A DNA stretch of 64,000 bases, taken from JAGQKC01 sp965223675. GTDB taxonomy: Bacteria; Nitrospirota; Nitrospiria; Nitrospirales; UBA8639. Where the stretch lies: positions 3,100,001-3,164,000 of the forward strand of contig OZ245013.1 of NCBI GenBank assembly GCA_965223675.1. Direction: 5' to 3'. Under the pieces are notes generated by a model that did not search any database, had not been told where the DNA came from, and worked only from the letters and a program-made list of their open reading frames with translations. Numbering within the stretch: position 1 is the first letter of the stretch; each line of letters begins with the position of its first letter. This document shows positions 27,403 to 35,961 of this stretch, piece after piece. The position numbers and the translations under genes are program-made.

Positions 27403-28722
27403 ATGAAAATGGAAATGACCGAATTGGGGCCAGTTAAACGGGCTCTGAAGATCGAAGTCCCAGAAGATGCAGTCAATAACGAGTTTTTAAAGGTATATGG
27501 TGAACTCAAACGTCAAGTCCGTGTCCCTGGGTTTCGGCCGGGCAAAGCTCCGGTTGCCGTTTTGGAAAAGCGATATTCCAAGATGGTTGAACAAGACGTG
27601 GTTCAACGAATCGTCCCCGATTATTACCAACGAGCCGTCAAAGAAGCTGGGGTTGTTCCTGTGGTCGTCGAGATTCCACCATTTGAACGCCTAAAAATAC
27701 AGCGCAATTCTCCCTTCACGTTTACGGCAACCGTTGAGATTAAGCCCTCGATCAAATTGGGAGATTATCGTCCTCCCAACCCTATATCCTTAAAACCTGA
27801 CTCACGCACAGTCACCGAAGAGCAAGTGGATCAGGCGTTGTCTAATCTGCAAGAGCAACATGCGCAAATTGAGGCTGCACCGGATGGCGCAGTACTTGCT
27901 GAAGGCATGCATGCGATACTGACCCTGGAAGGGCTGCTTGACGGTCACCCCGTTGAGGGCACGAAAAAAACAGGCTACCAACATAAAGTTGGCTCAAAAA
28001 CCCCAATCCTCGGGGTGGAAGCAGACGAACACCTGATCGGGCAGGCAGCTGGGTCAAGAGTTGACATCCAACAAGAATATCCTGCTAATCATCCGGATGA
28101 ACGTCTAGCTGGCAAAACAGTCACGTTTAGCTTCACCATTGATGCGATCAAACAACAAACGGTGCCAGAACTCGATGACGAATTTGCCAAAGACTGTGGT
28201 GATTATGAAAATCTTGAACAGCTACGAACATCCATTCGAGAACAATTTGAAACCTTGCTCAAAAAAGATATTGAAGACGGGTACAAAGAACAGATCATTG
28301 ATCGGCTAGTCCAAATGCACCACTTTGATATTCCCGAACCTCTTATTGACCGAGAACTCCAAACGATGGTTCGCCAAAAAATGCTTCGCGAACATCAAAA
28401 GGGCCATGGTGGGATTGATGAGCCTCTTAAACTTCAGGAAGAAGCCAAACGCCTTCAACAAGAACTCCAGCCAGAAGCCAAGAAACGCGTAAAACTCGGT
28501 CTCATTCTGGAAAGTATTTCTGAGAAAGAGGGGCTCACTATTGAAGATGAGGATATTGAAGAAGAAATGGTGAAGCTGGCCAAACAGGTCAAACTACCAG
28601 TAGAAGAAGTCAAAAAGATGGTGGAGGCCGGAGGACAACAATCCCGTGAAGAGTTTCGTGAGCGTCTTCTAGCTGAAAAGGCGCTCCAGCTAGTCTATGA
28701 ATTCTCAGTGATTCAAGGTTAG
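27403..28722 (+). CDS. tig: Trigger factor
   Basis: Ribosome-associated chaperone and peptidyl-prolyl isomerase, 439 residues. The ribosome-binding signature GFRPGKAP is in the N-terminal domain; the FKBP-like PPIase domain lies at about residues 150-245; the C-terminal helical arms follow. ATG 27403 is chosen over the in-frame TTG 27367 because AGAGGAG precedes it and it gives the normal N-terminus. It starts the conserved tig-clpP-clpX cluster. The linker to clpP is 223 bp, so clpP probably has its own promoter. Confidence 0.96.
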   Translation: MKMEMTELGPVKRALKIEVPEDAVNNEFLKVYGELKRQVRVPGFRPGKAPVAVLEKRYSKMVEQDVVQRIVPDYYQRAVKEAGVVPVVVEIPPFERLKIQRNSPFTFTATVEIKPSIKLGDYRPPNPISLKPDSRTVTEEQVDQALSNLQEQHAQIEAAPDGAVLAEGMHAILTLEGLLDGHPVEGTKKTGYQHKVGSKTPILGVEADEHLIGQAAGSRVDIQQEYPANHPDERLAGKTVTFSFTIDAIKQQTVPELDDEFAKDCGDYENLEQLRTSIREQFETLLKKDIEDGYKEQIIDRLVQMHHFDIPEPLIDRELQTMVRQKMLREHQKGHGGIDEPLKLQEEAKRLQQELQPEAKKRVKLGLILESISEKEGLTIEDEDIEEEMVKLAKQVKLPVEEVKKMVEAGGQQSREEFRERLLAEKALQLVYEFSVIQG

Positions 28723-28945
28723 TCTCGATGAACCTTCATCACAAATACATCCATTCAAGGGCATGACTTGCTAAAGCACATTTGAAAAGGCAACGAACGA
28801 TGTTTCCAAGGCGATTTCACGAATGTGTGGAAAGCAACGGGAGGAGATGTCGGAAATAATGCCGAACTATCTGATTTGTCTCACGTGAATTGTTAAGAAA
28901 CGTTAACTTGAAAACCGATAAGTACCCTGAGGAGGAACTGACTGT

Positions 28946-29572
28946 ATGCTAATCCCAATGGTAATCGAACAGACCACCCGTGGGGAACGATCCTACGATA
29001 TTTACTCGCGTCTTCTGAAAGATCGGATTATCTTTCTAGGCGCTCCTATTGATGACGTGTTTTCCAATGTCGTCATCGCTCAACTCTTGTTCTTGGAAGC
29101 TGAAGATCCAGAGAAGGATATTAACGTCTATATTAATTCTCCTGGAGGAAGTGTGACTGCGGGCCTAGGAATTTATGATACGATGCAATATGTGAGATCC
29201 CCTATTACTACCATTTGCTTGGGGCAAGCTGCCAGTATGGGAGCGCTACTCCTTTGTGCAGGGACCAAGGGTAAACGTTTTGCCCTCCCAAATGCCCGAG
29301 TGATGATTCATCAACCCATGGGCGGCTTTCAAGGGCAAGCCACTGAAATTGATATTCAAGCCAGAGAAATTTTGAAAATACGAGAACGCCTGAACCAAAT
29401 TCTCGTCAATCACACGGGACAATCTTTAGAAAAAATCCAAAATGATACCGAACGAGATTATTTTATGTCGGCAGAAGAAACCAAGGATTATGGTATCATT
29501 GATGAAGTCATCACTCGTAGTCCGGATCAGGGTAAGAGCGAAAAGAACACAACCAATGGGGAACCTTCATAA
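28946..29572 (+). CDS. clpP: ATP-dependent Clp protease proteolytic subunit
   Basis: Serine protease that forms the ClpXP tetradecamer with the next gene product. Catalytic triad: S97 in GQAASMG, H122 in VMIHQPMGG and D171 in TERDYF. Length 208 is typical, with a short propeptide-like N-terminus (MLIPMVIEQTTRGERSYDIYS is split here as MLIPMVIEQ and RGERSYDIYS). GAGGAGGAAC precedes the ATG. It ends 29 bp before clpX, so the two are likely co-transcribed. Confidence 0.97.
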   Translation: MLIPMVIEQTTRGERSYDIYSRLLKDRIIFLGAPIDDVFSNVVIAQLLFLEAEDPEKDINVYINSPGGSVTAGLGIYDTMQYVRSPITTICLGQAASMGALLLCAGTKGKRFALPNARVMIHQPMGGFQGQATEIDIQAREILKIRERLNQILVNHTGQSLEKIQNDTERDYFMSAEETKDYGIIDEVITRSPDQGKSEKNTTNGEPS

Positions 29573-29601
29573 TCAATCTTAGCCCTATACGAGGATAGAC
29601 G

Positions 29602-30861
29602 ATGGCCAAACAAGCAAAATCCGACGCTAATCTTCGCTGTTCCTTTTGCGGGAAGACCCGCGATCAGGTTCGGAAGCTCATTGCGGGACCAACGGTGTAC
29701 ATCTGTGATGAATGCGTCGGACTTTGTAATGACATTATTTCTGAAGACTGGCAAGAGGCCAAGGAAGAAATCTCTTCAAGACTTCGTAAGCCGGCCGAGA
29801 TTAAAGACTACCTGGAGCAATATCTGATCGGCCAGGAACGAGCCAAAAAAATTCTTTCGGTTGCCGTGTATAACCACTACAAAAGAATTGCCGCGAACGA
29901 ACTCGATGATATCGAATTGCAAAAAGGGAATATCCTGATTATTGGTCCGACCGGAACAGGCAAGACCCTCTTTGCACAAACCCTTGCCCAATATCTCGAT
30001 GTGCCCTTTACTATCGCCGATGCGACGACACTCACGGAAGCTGGCTATGTTGGTGAAGACGTGGAAAACATCATACTCAAACTCCTCCAAGCCGCGGACT
30101 ACGAAGTCGATCGAGCGGAACACGGGATCGTCTACATCGATGAAATTGACAAAATTACTCGAAAATCAGATAGCCCTTCGATCACCCGTGACGTATCTGG
30201 CGAAGGCGTCCAGCAAGCACTCTTGAAACTGATTGAAGGGACCGTTGCCAACGTGCCCCCACAAGGAGGGCGCAAGCATCCGCATCAAGAGTTTATTCAA
30301 GTCAACACCAACAACATCCTGTTCATTTGCGGAGGAGCCTTTGTCGGCCTTGAAGCCATTATTGAGCAACGTCTGAATCAAAAACGGATGGGATTCCGAT
30401 CTGAAGTCAGAGAGAAACAGACCAAAACTTCAACATCTCTTTTGCAGTTCGTTGAACCGGAAGACCTTCTTCAATATGGGCTCATTCCAGAATTTATTGG
30501 TCGCTTACCAGTCATCTCAACTCTAGACGACCTCGACGAATTGGCGCTGATACGAATTTTGACCGAACCGAAGAATGCCCTTATCAAGCAATATCAAAAA
30601 CTGTTATTATTGGATAAGGTCAAACTAAAATTTACGGATGCGGCCTTAAGTGCCATTGCCAAAAAAGCCCTTACTCAAAAAACTGGTGCGCGAGGATTAC
30701 GGGCCGTGCTTGAATCAAAAATGCTGGAAATCATGTATGACATTCCTTCTCAGCCTGAGATTGAAGAAGTGCTCATGACCGAGGAAGTCATTCGAGGAAC
30801 AGGCGAGCCGATGAAGGTCTGGCAACGACCCAAAGGGGTCAAACCCGCCGTTGGAACATAA
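29602..30861 (+). CDS. clpX: ATP-dependent Clp protease ATPase subunit
   Basis: AAA+ unfoldase of 419 residues that feeds ClpP. The N-terminal zinc-binding domain has C13, C16, C35 and C38. Walker A is GPTGTGKT, Walker B IVYIDEIDKI, the RKH-type loop is nearby, and the small AAA domain ends with TGARGLRAVLE. The ClpP-docking loop is in the normal region. It is downstream of clpP and is the last gene of the tig cluster. Confidence 0.97.
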   Translation: MAKQAKSDANLRCSFCGKTRDQVRKLIAGPTVYICDECVGLCNDIISEDWQEAKEEISSRLRKPAEIKDYLEQYLIGQERAKKILSVAVYNHYKRIAANELDDIELQKGNILIIGPTGTGKTLFAQTLAQYLDVPFTIADATTLTEAGYVGEDVENIILKLLQAADYEVDRAEHGIVYIDEIDKITRKSDSPSITRDVSGEGVQQALLKLIEGTVANVPPQGGRKHPHQEFIQVNTNNILFICGGAFVGLEAIIEQRLNQKRMGFRSEVREKQTKTSTSLLQFVEPEDLLQYGLIPEFIGRLPVISTLDDLDELALIRILTEPKNALIKQYQKLLLLDKVKLKFTDAALSAIAKKALTQKTGARGLRAVLESKMLEIMYDIPSQPEIEEVLMTEEVIRGTGEPMKVWQRPKGVKPAVGT

Positions 30862-30937
30862 CCTGACTGCAATTTTTCATCTTTCTTGGGATTCATCTTC
30901 CGAATTTATCAATCCGTTCTCTTATCTGAATAGAAAA

Positions 30938-30969
30938 AATGCCGGAAGAATATATATCCTTCCGGCATT
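30938..30969 (-). terminator. Intrinsic terminator, strongest for the PEP-CTERM gene
   Basis: AATGCCGGAAG (30938-30948) pairs perfectly over 11 bp with CTTCCGGCATT (30959-30969). On the minus strand the stem is followed by a T-run (complement of the A-run at 30934-30939), fitting termination of the PEP-CTERM gene. It may also serve clpX from the other side. Confidence 0.85.
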
Positions 30970-31012
30970 CATGTATGGCTTCGATAAACTCAAGAGAAGC
31001 GATTCGTCAATA

Positions 31013-31774
31013 TTAGGCAGATTGTTCCGTCTTGTTTCGACGCATACGCCACAAGCCCATTCCAACCATACCAGTCGCCAATAAGGCCATGCTGCTGGGT
31101 TCTGGAGTAGGAGTCACTTTCGGATCACCCCAAATCTTCACCGCATCAATATAGGCACCTTCATTCGCACCGGGGTAGTGGTAGTGCCCGCCAAAGTACG
31201 TATTGTGGTAGTACTTTTCACTGACATCCGTCCAGAATCGTAACTGAAGCTTGGTATCGTCTGCGTAGGAACCAAAATATTCCGTATTCCATGTCCAGCG
31301 ATAAGGATTTCCTCCTAAATTATGACTCGCGAGGTTGGTCCAGGTGTCACTGCCGAGTGTTCGGAAGTCGACGTGGAGATAGTCCCACTTATCAGAACCG
31401 TATAGAGGTTTAAAGTCATACATCAGGTACACATTCTCAAACCCAGTGGTATCGATCCAACGAGTTGCCGATGCATCGATAGGGCTGTAATCGTATCTGT
31501 ACGTCTGATGGTTGAAAGTGTAATCATAGCGAGCGTCCCGCAACTGGAGATGGTTGTGACTTATGGCCACATCATTATAATGACGTTCCGTTTCCTTCCA
31601 GTGGTTGCCAACATTATTACTATGACCATACCAACCGTACCCACGATTAAAGTTATCTTTAAAGATGAGGGAACCAGCAGAGGCCGATGACGCCATGCCT
31701 CCAATAAGCATGAGAGTCGCAAGCCCCGCAGTAAGGCCTTTAGTCATGCCGCGTGAACGAAGAAAGATACTCAT
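31013..31774 (-). CDS. PEP-CTERM sorting-domain exported protein
   Basis: Secreted protein of 253 residues. It has an N-terminal signal peptide (hydrophobic run about residues 14-30, ending ASSASA) and a C-terminal PEP-CTERM tail: PEPSS motif, hydrophobic helix (MALLATGMVGMGLW) and basic end (RMRRNK). The body is rich in Tyr, His, Asn and Trp and resembles a beta-sandwich, carbohydrate-binding type layout. Family members are processed by an exosortase and displayed or released with exopolysaccharide. No exosortase gene is in the window. A consensus sigma-54 promoter lies 64 bp upstream of the ATG. Confidence 0.9.
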   Translation of the reverse strand: MSIFLRSRGMTKGLTAGLATLMLIGGMASSASAGSLIFKDNFNRGYGWYGHSNNVGNHWKETERHYNDVAISHNHLQLRDARYDYTFNHQTYRYDYSPIDASATRWIDTTGFENVYLMYDFKPLYGSDKWDYLHVDFRTLGSDTWTNLASHNLGGNPYRWTWNTEYFGSYADDTKLQLRFWTDVSEKYYHNTYFGGHYHYPGANEGAYIDAVKIWGDPKVTPTPEPSSMALLATGMVGMGLWRMRRNKTEQSA

Positions 31775-31837
31775 AACAACCTCCTCAATAGAACTAGGTA
31801 AAAATGTGAAAACGATAAATGTCTTGTAGGCCTTGAT

Positions 31838-31853
31838 AGCAATGTGAGTGCCA
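31838..31853 (-). promoter_or_regulatory. Consensus sigma-54 (-24/-12) promoter of the PEP-CTERM gene
   Basis: On the minus strand TGGCAC (31853-31848), five bases, then TTGCT (31842-31838) match the RpoN consensus TGGCAC-N5-TTGCW completely. Expected transcription start is about 31826, leaving a leader of about 50 nt before ATG 31774. PEP-CTERM genes are known to be sigma-54 regulated in systems with PrsK/PrsR. Confidence 0.85.
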
Positions 31854-32395
31854 ATGCTCTTTCTGGCTTCTAACTCATTGACGTGATGAAGGAATTTATG
31901 TGAGTCCGCTGAAGATGGAACTTCGAGCCCAGGCAGTCGGAAAGAAAAACTTAAAACCCGAGATTATTCTGTAAAGATGTCTGTACGTTTTGTGAGATCT
32001 ATTAGGATGGTTCTTCTGAACAATGATTGATTTGAAGACTGTTAGTAATGCTTGAATAGTAATTCCGCTTGTTGCTTTTTATTTTTTCCTGCAAACAAAC
32101 AGAAAAACTTTTTGACAGAAGGGTAAAACTGAACGTGGGGTACAGAGTACTATCGTTTTCGTTCCTATGGAATAGGATAGATTGCTGGGTTCTGATTCAA
32201 TTTGGTATCTGTTGTTCTGAAATTGGAGAGACGAGTGGATGCAGATCAAGAATGCACGAGAAAGGATTCAGTATATTGTCCTGAAAAAAGAGAAGGGCTA
32301 TAAGGGGCTCTACGAATAAATTTCATAAACTTATTGAACGACATGACTCGTAGAGACCTCACGCGAATGAAGAGGGTGCAGGTCGACACCTATAC
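31854..32395. other. Intergenic region upstream of the sigma-54 promoter
   Basis: About 540 bp without a convincing gene. A 71-codon frame at 32069-32284 on the plus strand has no ribosome-binding site or recognisable protein. The stretch upstream of the -24 box is where an activator such as PrsR would bind, but I could not identify a clear paired operator. Confidence 0.4.
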
Positions 32396-34819
32396 TTACG
32401 ATCCCGTTTCCTCGTATCCACAGCCTTCCTTTTGACAATAGATACGACTGCCGGCTTGCTTGCTAACTTTCTCCACTAAAAACGGTGACTGACAATTCGG
32501 ACAGGTGCGCTTGACCGGTTTATCCCATAAAGCGTAGTTACAGTTCGGATATCGGCTACAGGAAAAAAACGTTCGACCTTTCTTAGTTCGCTTTTGGACG
32601 AGGTCTCCGTTACAGTCATCAACGGGACATTTCACCCCAAGTTTCATTGGCTTCGTACTTTTACATTCCGGATACTGTGAACACGCCAGAAACACCCCGA
32701 ACCGACCACGTTTCACCACCATTGGGCTTTGACATTTGTCGCATACTTCATCCGTAACCTCTGCGACTTCTTCGACTATTTGAATCACTCCATTTTCATC
32801 CTTCGTGAATTGTTTGGTCGTCTTACACTCGGGATAACCGGGACAAGCCAGAAAATATCCACGTCGACCCCACTTGATCACCATATTTTTCCCACATTTT
32901 TCACAAACGATTTCAGTAGGCTCTTCTTTGCCTTTGACTCCTTCCATTTTATCTTCCGCCACACCTAAATCCTTGGAAAAGGGAGAGTAGAACTCTTTCA
33001 CTGTGGAAACCCAGTCTTTTTCCCCTTCTTCGATCTCATCGAGTTCACTTTCCATTTTGGCTGTGAATTTAATATCAAATACATCAGGAAAGTGACCAAC
33101 CAACCGCTCATTGACCATCCTTCCGAGTTCGGTTGGTTTAAAGCGTGCCTCTTCTTTTTCGACATACTGACGATCTTGAATCGTGGAGATGATTGTGGCG
33201 TAGGTTGACGGTCTCCCAATTCCCTTTTCCTCGAGTTCTCGGATTAACAAGGCTTCGTTGTAACGAGGTGCTGGTTGGGTGAAATGCTGTTTGGGTAGGA
33301 GCCCAGGCTCTTCCTCCGTTTGCACGAGGCTCAACTGTTCCCCTTGAGCAAGCTCCGGTAGTCGAATTTCCTCATCACTGACAGCATCTGCCTCCTTTGC
33401 TGTTGAAGACGTCACTTGGTCAACACCTTCGACATATACACGTCGAAAGCCATCAAACTTCTCTACGGTTCCCGTCGCACGAAACATGTAATCATTGGCC
33501 TGAATATCGACTTTCGTGATCACATCAAGCCCTTGCGTCATTTGAGACGCCACGAACCGGTTCCAGATTAATTTATAGAGCTTGTATAAATCGGAATCTA
33601 AAAATGAACGAATGCTTTCTGGGTCGCGATGGACGGATGTTGGCCGTATAGCCTCATGAGCTTCTTGCGCGGCTTTTTGTGTTTTATACACATTGGGTTT
33701 GGCCGGTAGATACGGATCACCATAGGTACTTTGAATATAACTACGCAGATCTTCCTGCGCTTCCGGAGCAATCCTCGTCGAGTCCGTTCGCATGTAGGTA
33801 ATCAATCCAACTTGGCCATCCTGCCCAACTTCAATGCCTTCATACAAGCGCTGGGCTAGCGTCATCGTCTTCTTGGCTGAGAACCTGAGCTTTCGTGCCG
33901 CTTCTTGCTGCAAACGGCTGGTAATAAAAGGGGCCGACGGGTTTCGGCGGCGATCTTTCTGTTCGATATTGGAAACGACAAAGGTCGCTGACTCTAATGC
34001 GTGCACGACGGAGTTCGCCTCTTCTGCCGTTCTGACTTCAACTCGCTCTCCACGAAATTCTTGAAGCCTCGCTTGAATCGCTGGAGGTTGCCGTCCTTGT
34101 AAAGTCGCAGTCAGCGTCCAGTATTCCTCCGGTTCAAACGCTTCGCGTTCGGCCTCCCGTTCGCAAATTACTCGAACCGCGACAGATTGCACTCTTCCCG
34201 CACTCAACCCACGTCTAATTTTTTTCCAGAGTAGCGGGCTCAACATATAGCCCACGATTCGATCTAGAACTCTTCGTGCCTGTTGGGCATTCACCTTCTT
34301 CATATCGATCTCGCCCGGAGACTCGAGAGCACGCTTCACCGCTGACTCTGTAATTTCATTAAAAAGCACACGATAGACCTGATGACCTTTCGCGGTCAGC
34401 TCTTCTGCGATGTGCCACGCAATTGCTTCACCCTCTCGATCAGGGTCTGGGGCCAAGTAGATATTTGTCGCATTTTTCGCTTGGGTTTTGATTTCAGTCA
34501 GCACCTTACTTTTTCCTCGAATGACCACATACTGCGGCTCGAAATCACGTTCGAGATCGATTCCAAGTTTACTCTTTGGCAAATCCTTTATATGTCCGAC
34601 CGAGGCCATGACTTGATACCCTCGCCCAAGATATTTCGTAAGGGTCCTGGCCTTCGTAGGAGATTCCACGATTACCAATGACTTTCCAGCAGTGGGTTTG
34701 GATGGCGCCTTTTTTGTCGAGGTGACTTTTTTCGTTGATGACGTCTTTTTATTCGCTGTTGCCTTTTTCGCTACCGATTTCGCCACTGACTTGTTCTCCT
34801 TTATAAGGGAATTTTTCAC
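32396..34819 (-). CDS. topA: DNA topoisomerase I
   Basis: Type IA topoisomerase of 807 residues that relaxes negative supercoils. The Toprim domain begins SLVIVESPTKA at residue 47 and includes DPDREGEAIAWH. The catalytic tyrosine is Y342 in GLITYMRTDSTRI. Four C-terminal zinc ribbons follow, with Cys pairs in CEKCGK, CDKCQS, CPVDDC and CPNCQS. Unusual is the Lys/Thr/Ser-rich N-terminal tail of about 45 residues (AKKATANKK, TSTKKAPSK) before the Toprim domain. dprA follows upstream on the same strand, 2 bp apart, suggesting an operon. Confidence 0.96.
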   Translation of the reverse strand: MKNSLIKENKSVAKSVAKKATANKKTSSTKKVTSTKKAPSKPTAGKSLVIVESPTKARTLTKYLGRGYQVMASVGHIKDLPKSKLGIDLERDFEPQYVVIRGKSKVLTEIKTQAKNATNIYLAPDPDREGEAIAWHIAEELTAKGHQVYRVLFNEITESAVKRALESPGEIDMKKVNAQQARRVLDRIVGYMLSPLLWKKIRRGLSAGRVQSVAVRVICEREAEREAFEPEEYWTLTATLQGRQPPAIQARLQEFRGERVEVRTAEEANSVVHALESATFVVSNIEQKDRRRNPSAPFITSRLQQEAARKLRFSAKKTMTLAQRLYEGIEVGQDGQVGLITYMRTDSTRIAPEAQEDLRSYIQSTYGDPYLPAKPNVYKTQKAAQEAHEAIRPTSVHRDPESIRSFLDSDLYKLYKLIWNRFVASQMTQGLDVITKVDIQANDYMFRATGTVEKFDGFRRVYVEGVDQVTSSTAKEADAVSDEEIRLPELAQGEQLSLVQTEEEPGLLPKQHFTQPAPRYNEALLIRELEEKGIGRPSTYATIISTIQDRQYVEKEEARFKPTELGRMVNERLVGHFPDVFDIKFTAKMESELDEIEEGEKDWVSTVKEFYSPFSKDLGVAEDKMEGVKGKEEPTEIVCEKCGKNMVIKWGRRGYFLACPGYPECKTTKQFTKDENGVIQIVEEVAEVTDEVCDKCQSPMVVKRGRFGVFLACSQYPECKSTKPMKLGVKCPVDDCNGDLVQKRTKKGRTFFSCSRYPNCNYALWDKPVKRTCPNCQSPFLVEKVSKQAGSRIYCQKEGCGYEETGS

Positions 34820-34821
34820 TG

Positions 34822-35961
34822 TTATCGCACGGAGGTCCGAATATACTGTGACCCAGCTAACTGCCGAATAGCCCCCTTCATCTCCAATGACAGGAGTAAA
34901 CTCAGCACTTCGGATGGGGGATACCTATCTTGAGAAATTAAGTCCTCAAGAGCAATAGGTTCAAGCGTGATCCGATCATAGAGTACTTTCTCTTCCTTCC
35001 CAAGCGAGTGGAATGGTTCATCTGAAACGTCGGGACGCTTGCTTAATCGTTCGTGAAACGAAGCATCAAGTTGTGGGAGCAATTCTTCAAGAATATCTTC
35101 GATGCCTTCGACTAACTTTGCACCTTGTTTGATCAGTTGATGAGGCCCTCGGCTCATATTGTTCGTGACCGACCCGGGTACGGCAAACACTTCCCGATTC
35201 TGTTCCAAGGCAAAACGGGCAGTAATTAATGACCCACTCCTTTCGGTGGCTTCAGTAACCACAATACCTAAACTCATTCCGCTGATTAATCTGTTTCTCT
35301 GGGGGAAATGATAACTATGAGGTTCTGCGCCCAGAGAAAATTCTGATAACACTGCGCCATGTGACTCTATTTGCTCACGCAACTGCTTGTGCTCTATCGG
35401 GTACGTACGATCAATTCCACAGCCGAGCACTGCCACAGTACGTCCAGATGGACATGCTAACGCCCCTCGATGAGCAGCCTCGTCTACCCCCCTGGCCAAA
35501 CCACTCACGATGGTGAATCCACATGAGGCTAACTCTTGACTTAACGCCAGAGTGAATGCCCGCGCAGCCGGGGTAGCCTTTCGTGCTCCAACAATCGCAA
35601 GTGCCTGATGATCGCCCTTATCCAGGTTCCCCGTCAAATAGAGAATTGGCGGTGGGTCCGAAATGGTCTTTAAACGAGCCGGATACTCATCATCAAGAAT
35701 CGTAAGAAATGAGAAAGACCCTTCTGTAATCGCTTGGACTTCTTGCTTGATCGCTAACCTCGTTTGAGAATCCGGTTGCCTCTGGATTTCTTGAGCAACG
35801 GGGACGCTCACCCCTCCTTGCATGACCAATTCTTCGACTGACGCCGCTTGGACAGCTTGAGGAGAACCAAAACTAAGCACCAATCGTGACATGGTTCCAG
35901 GGCCTAATCCTTTGACAGCCCGAAGCTCTAACCATGATGACAAATTTTCCATCATTGACAC
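34822..35961 (-). CDS. dprA: DNA-processing protein DprA (Smf)
   Basis: Binds single-stranded DNA and loads RecA during natural transformation, and is widely conserved also in non-competent bacteria. The 379-residue protein has an N-terminal helix-hairpin-helix region (AVKGLGPGTMSRLVLSFG), a Rossmann-like core with IVSGLARGVDEAAH and VAVLGCGIDRTYP, and a C-terminal winged-helix-like segment. GTG 35961 directly follows the rng stop; ATG at 35955 or 35952 is equally possible. It lies between rng and topA with almost no spacing. Confidence 0.95.
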   Translation of the reverse strand: MSMMENLSSWLELRAVKGLGPGTMSRLVLSFGSPQAVQAASVEELVMQGGVSVPVAQEIQRQPDSQTRLAIKQEVQAITEGSFSFLTILDDEYPARLKTISDPPPILYLTGNLDKGDHQALAIVGARKATPAARAFTLALSQELASCGFTIVSGLARGVDEAAHRGALACPSGRTVAVLGCGIDRTYPIEHKQLREQIESHGAVLSEFSLGAEPHSYHFPQRNRLISGMSLGIVVTEATERSGSLITARFALEQNREVFAVPGSVTNNMSRGPHQLIKQGAKLVEGIEDILEELLPQLDASFHERLSKRPDVSDEPFHSLGKEEKVLYDRITLEPIALEDLISQDRYPPSEVLSLLLSLEMKGAIRQLAGSQYIRTSVR

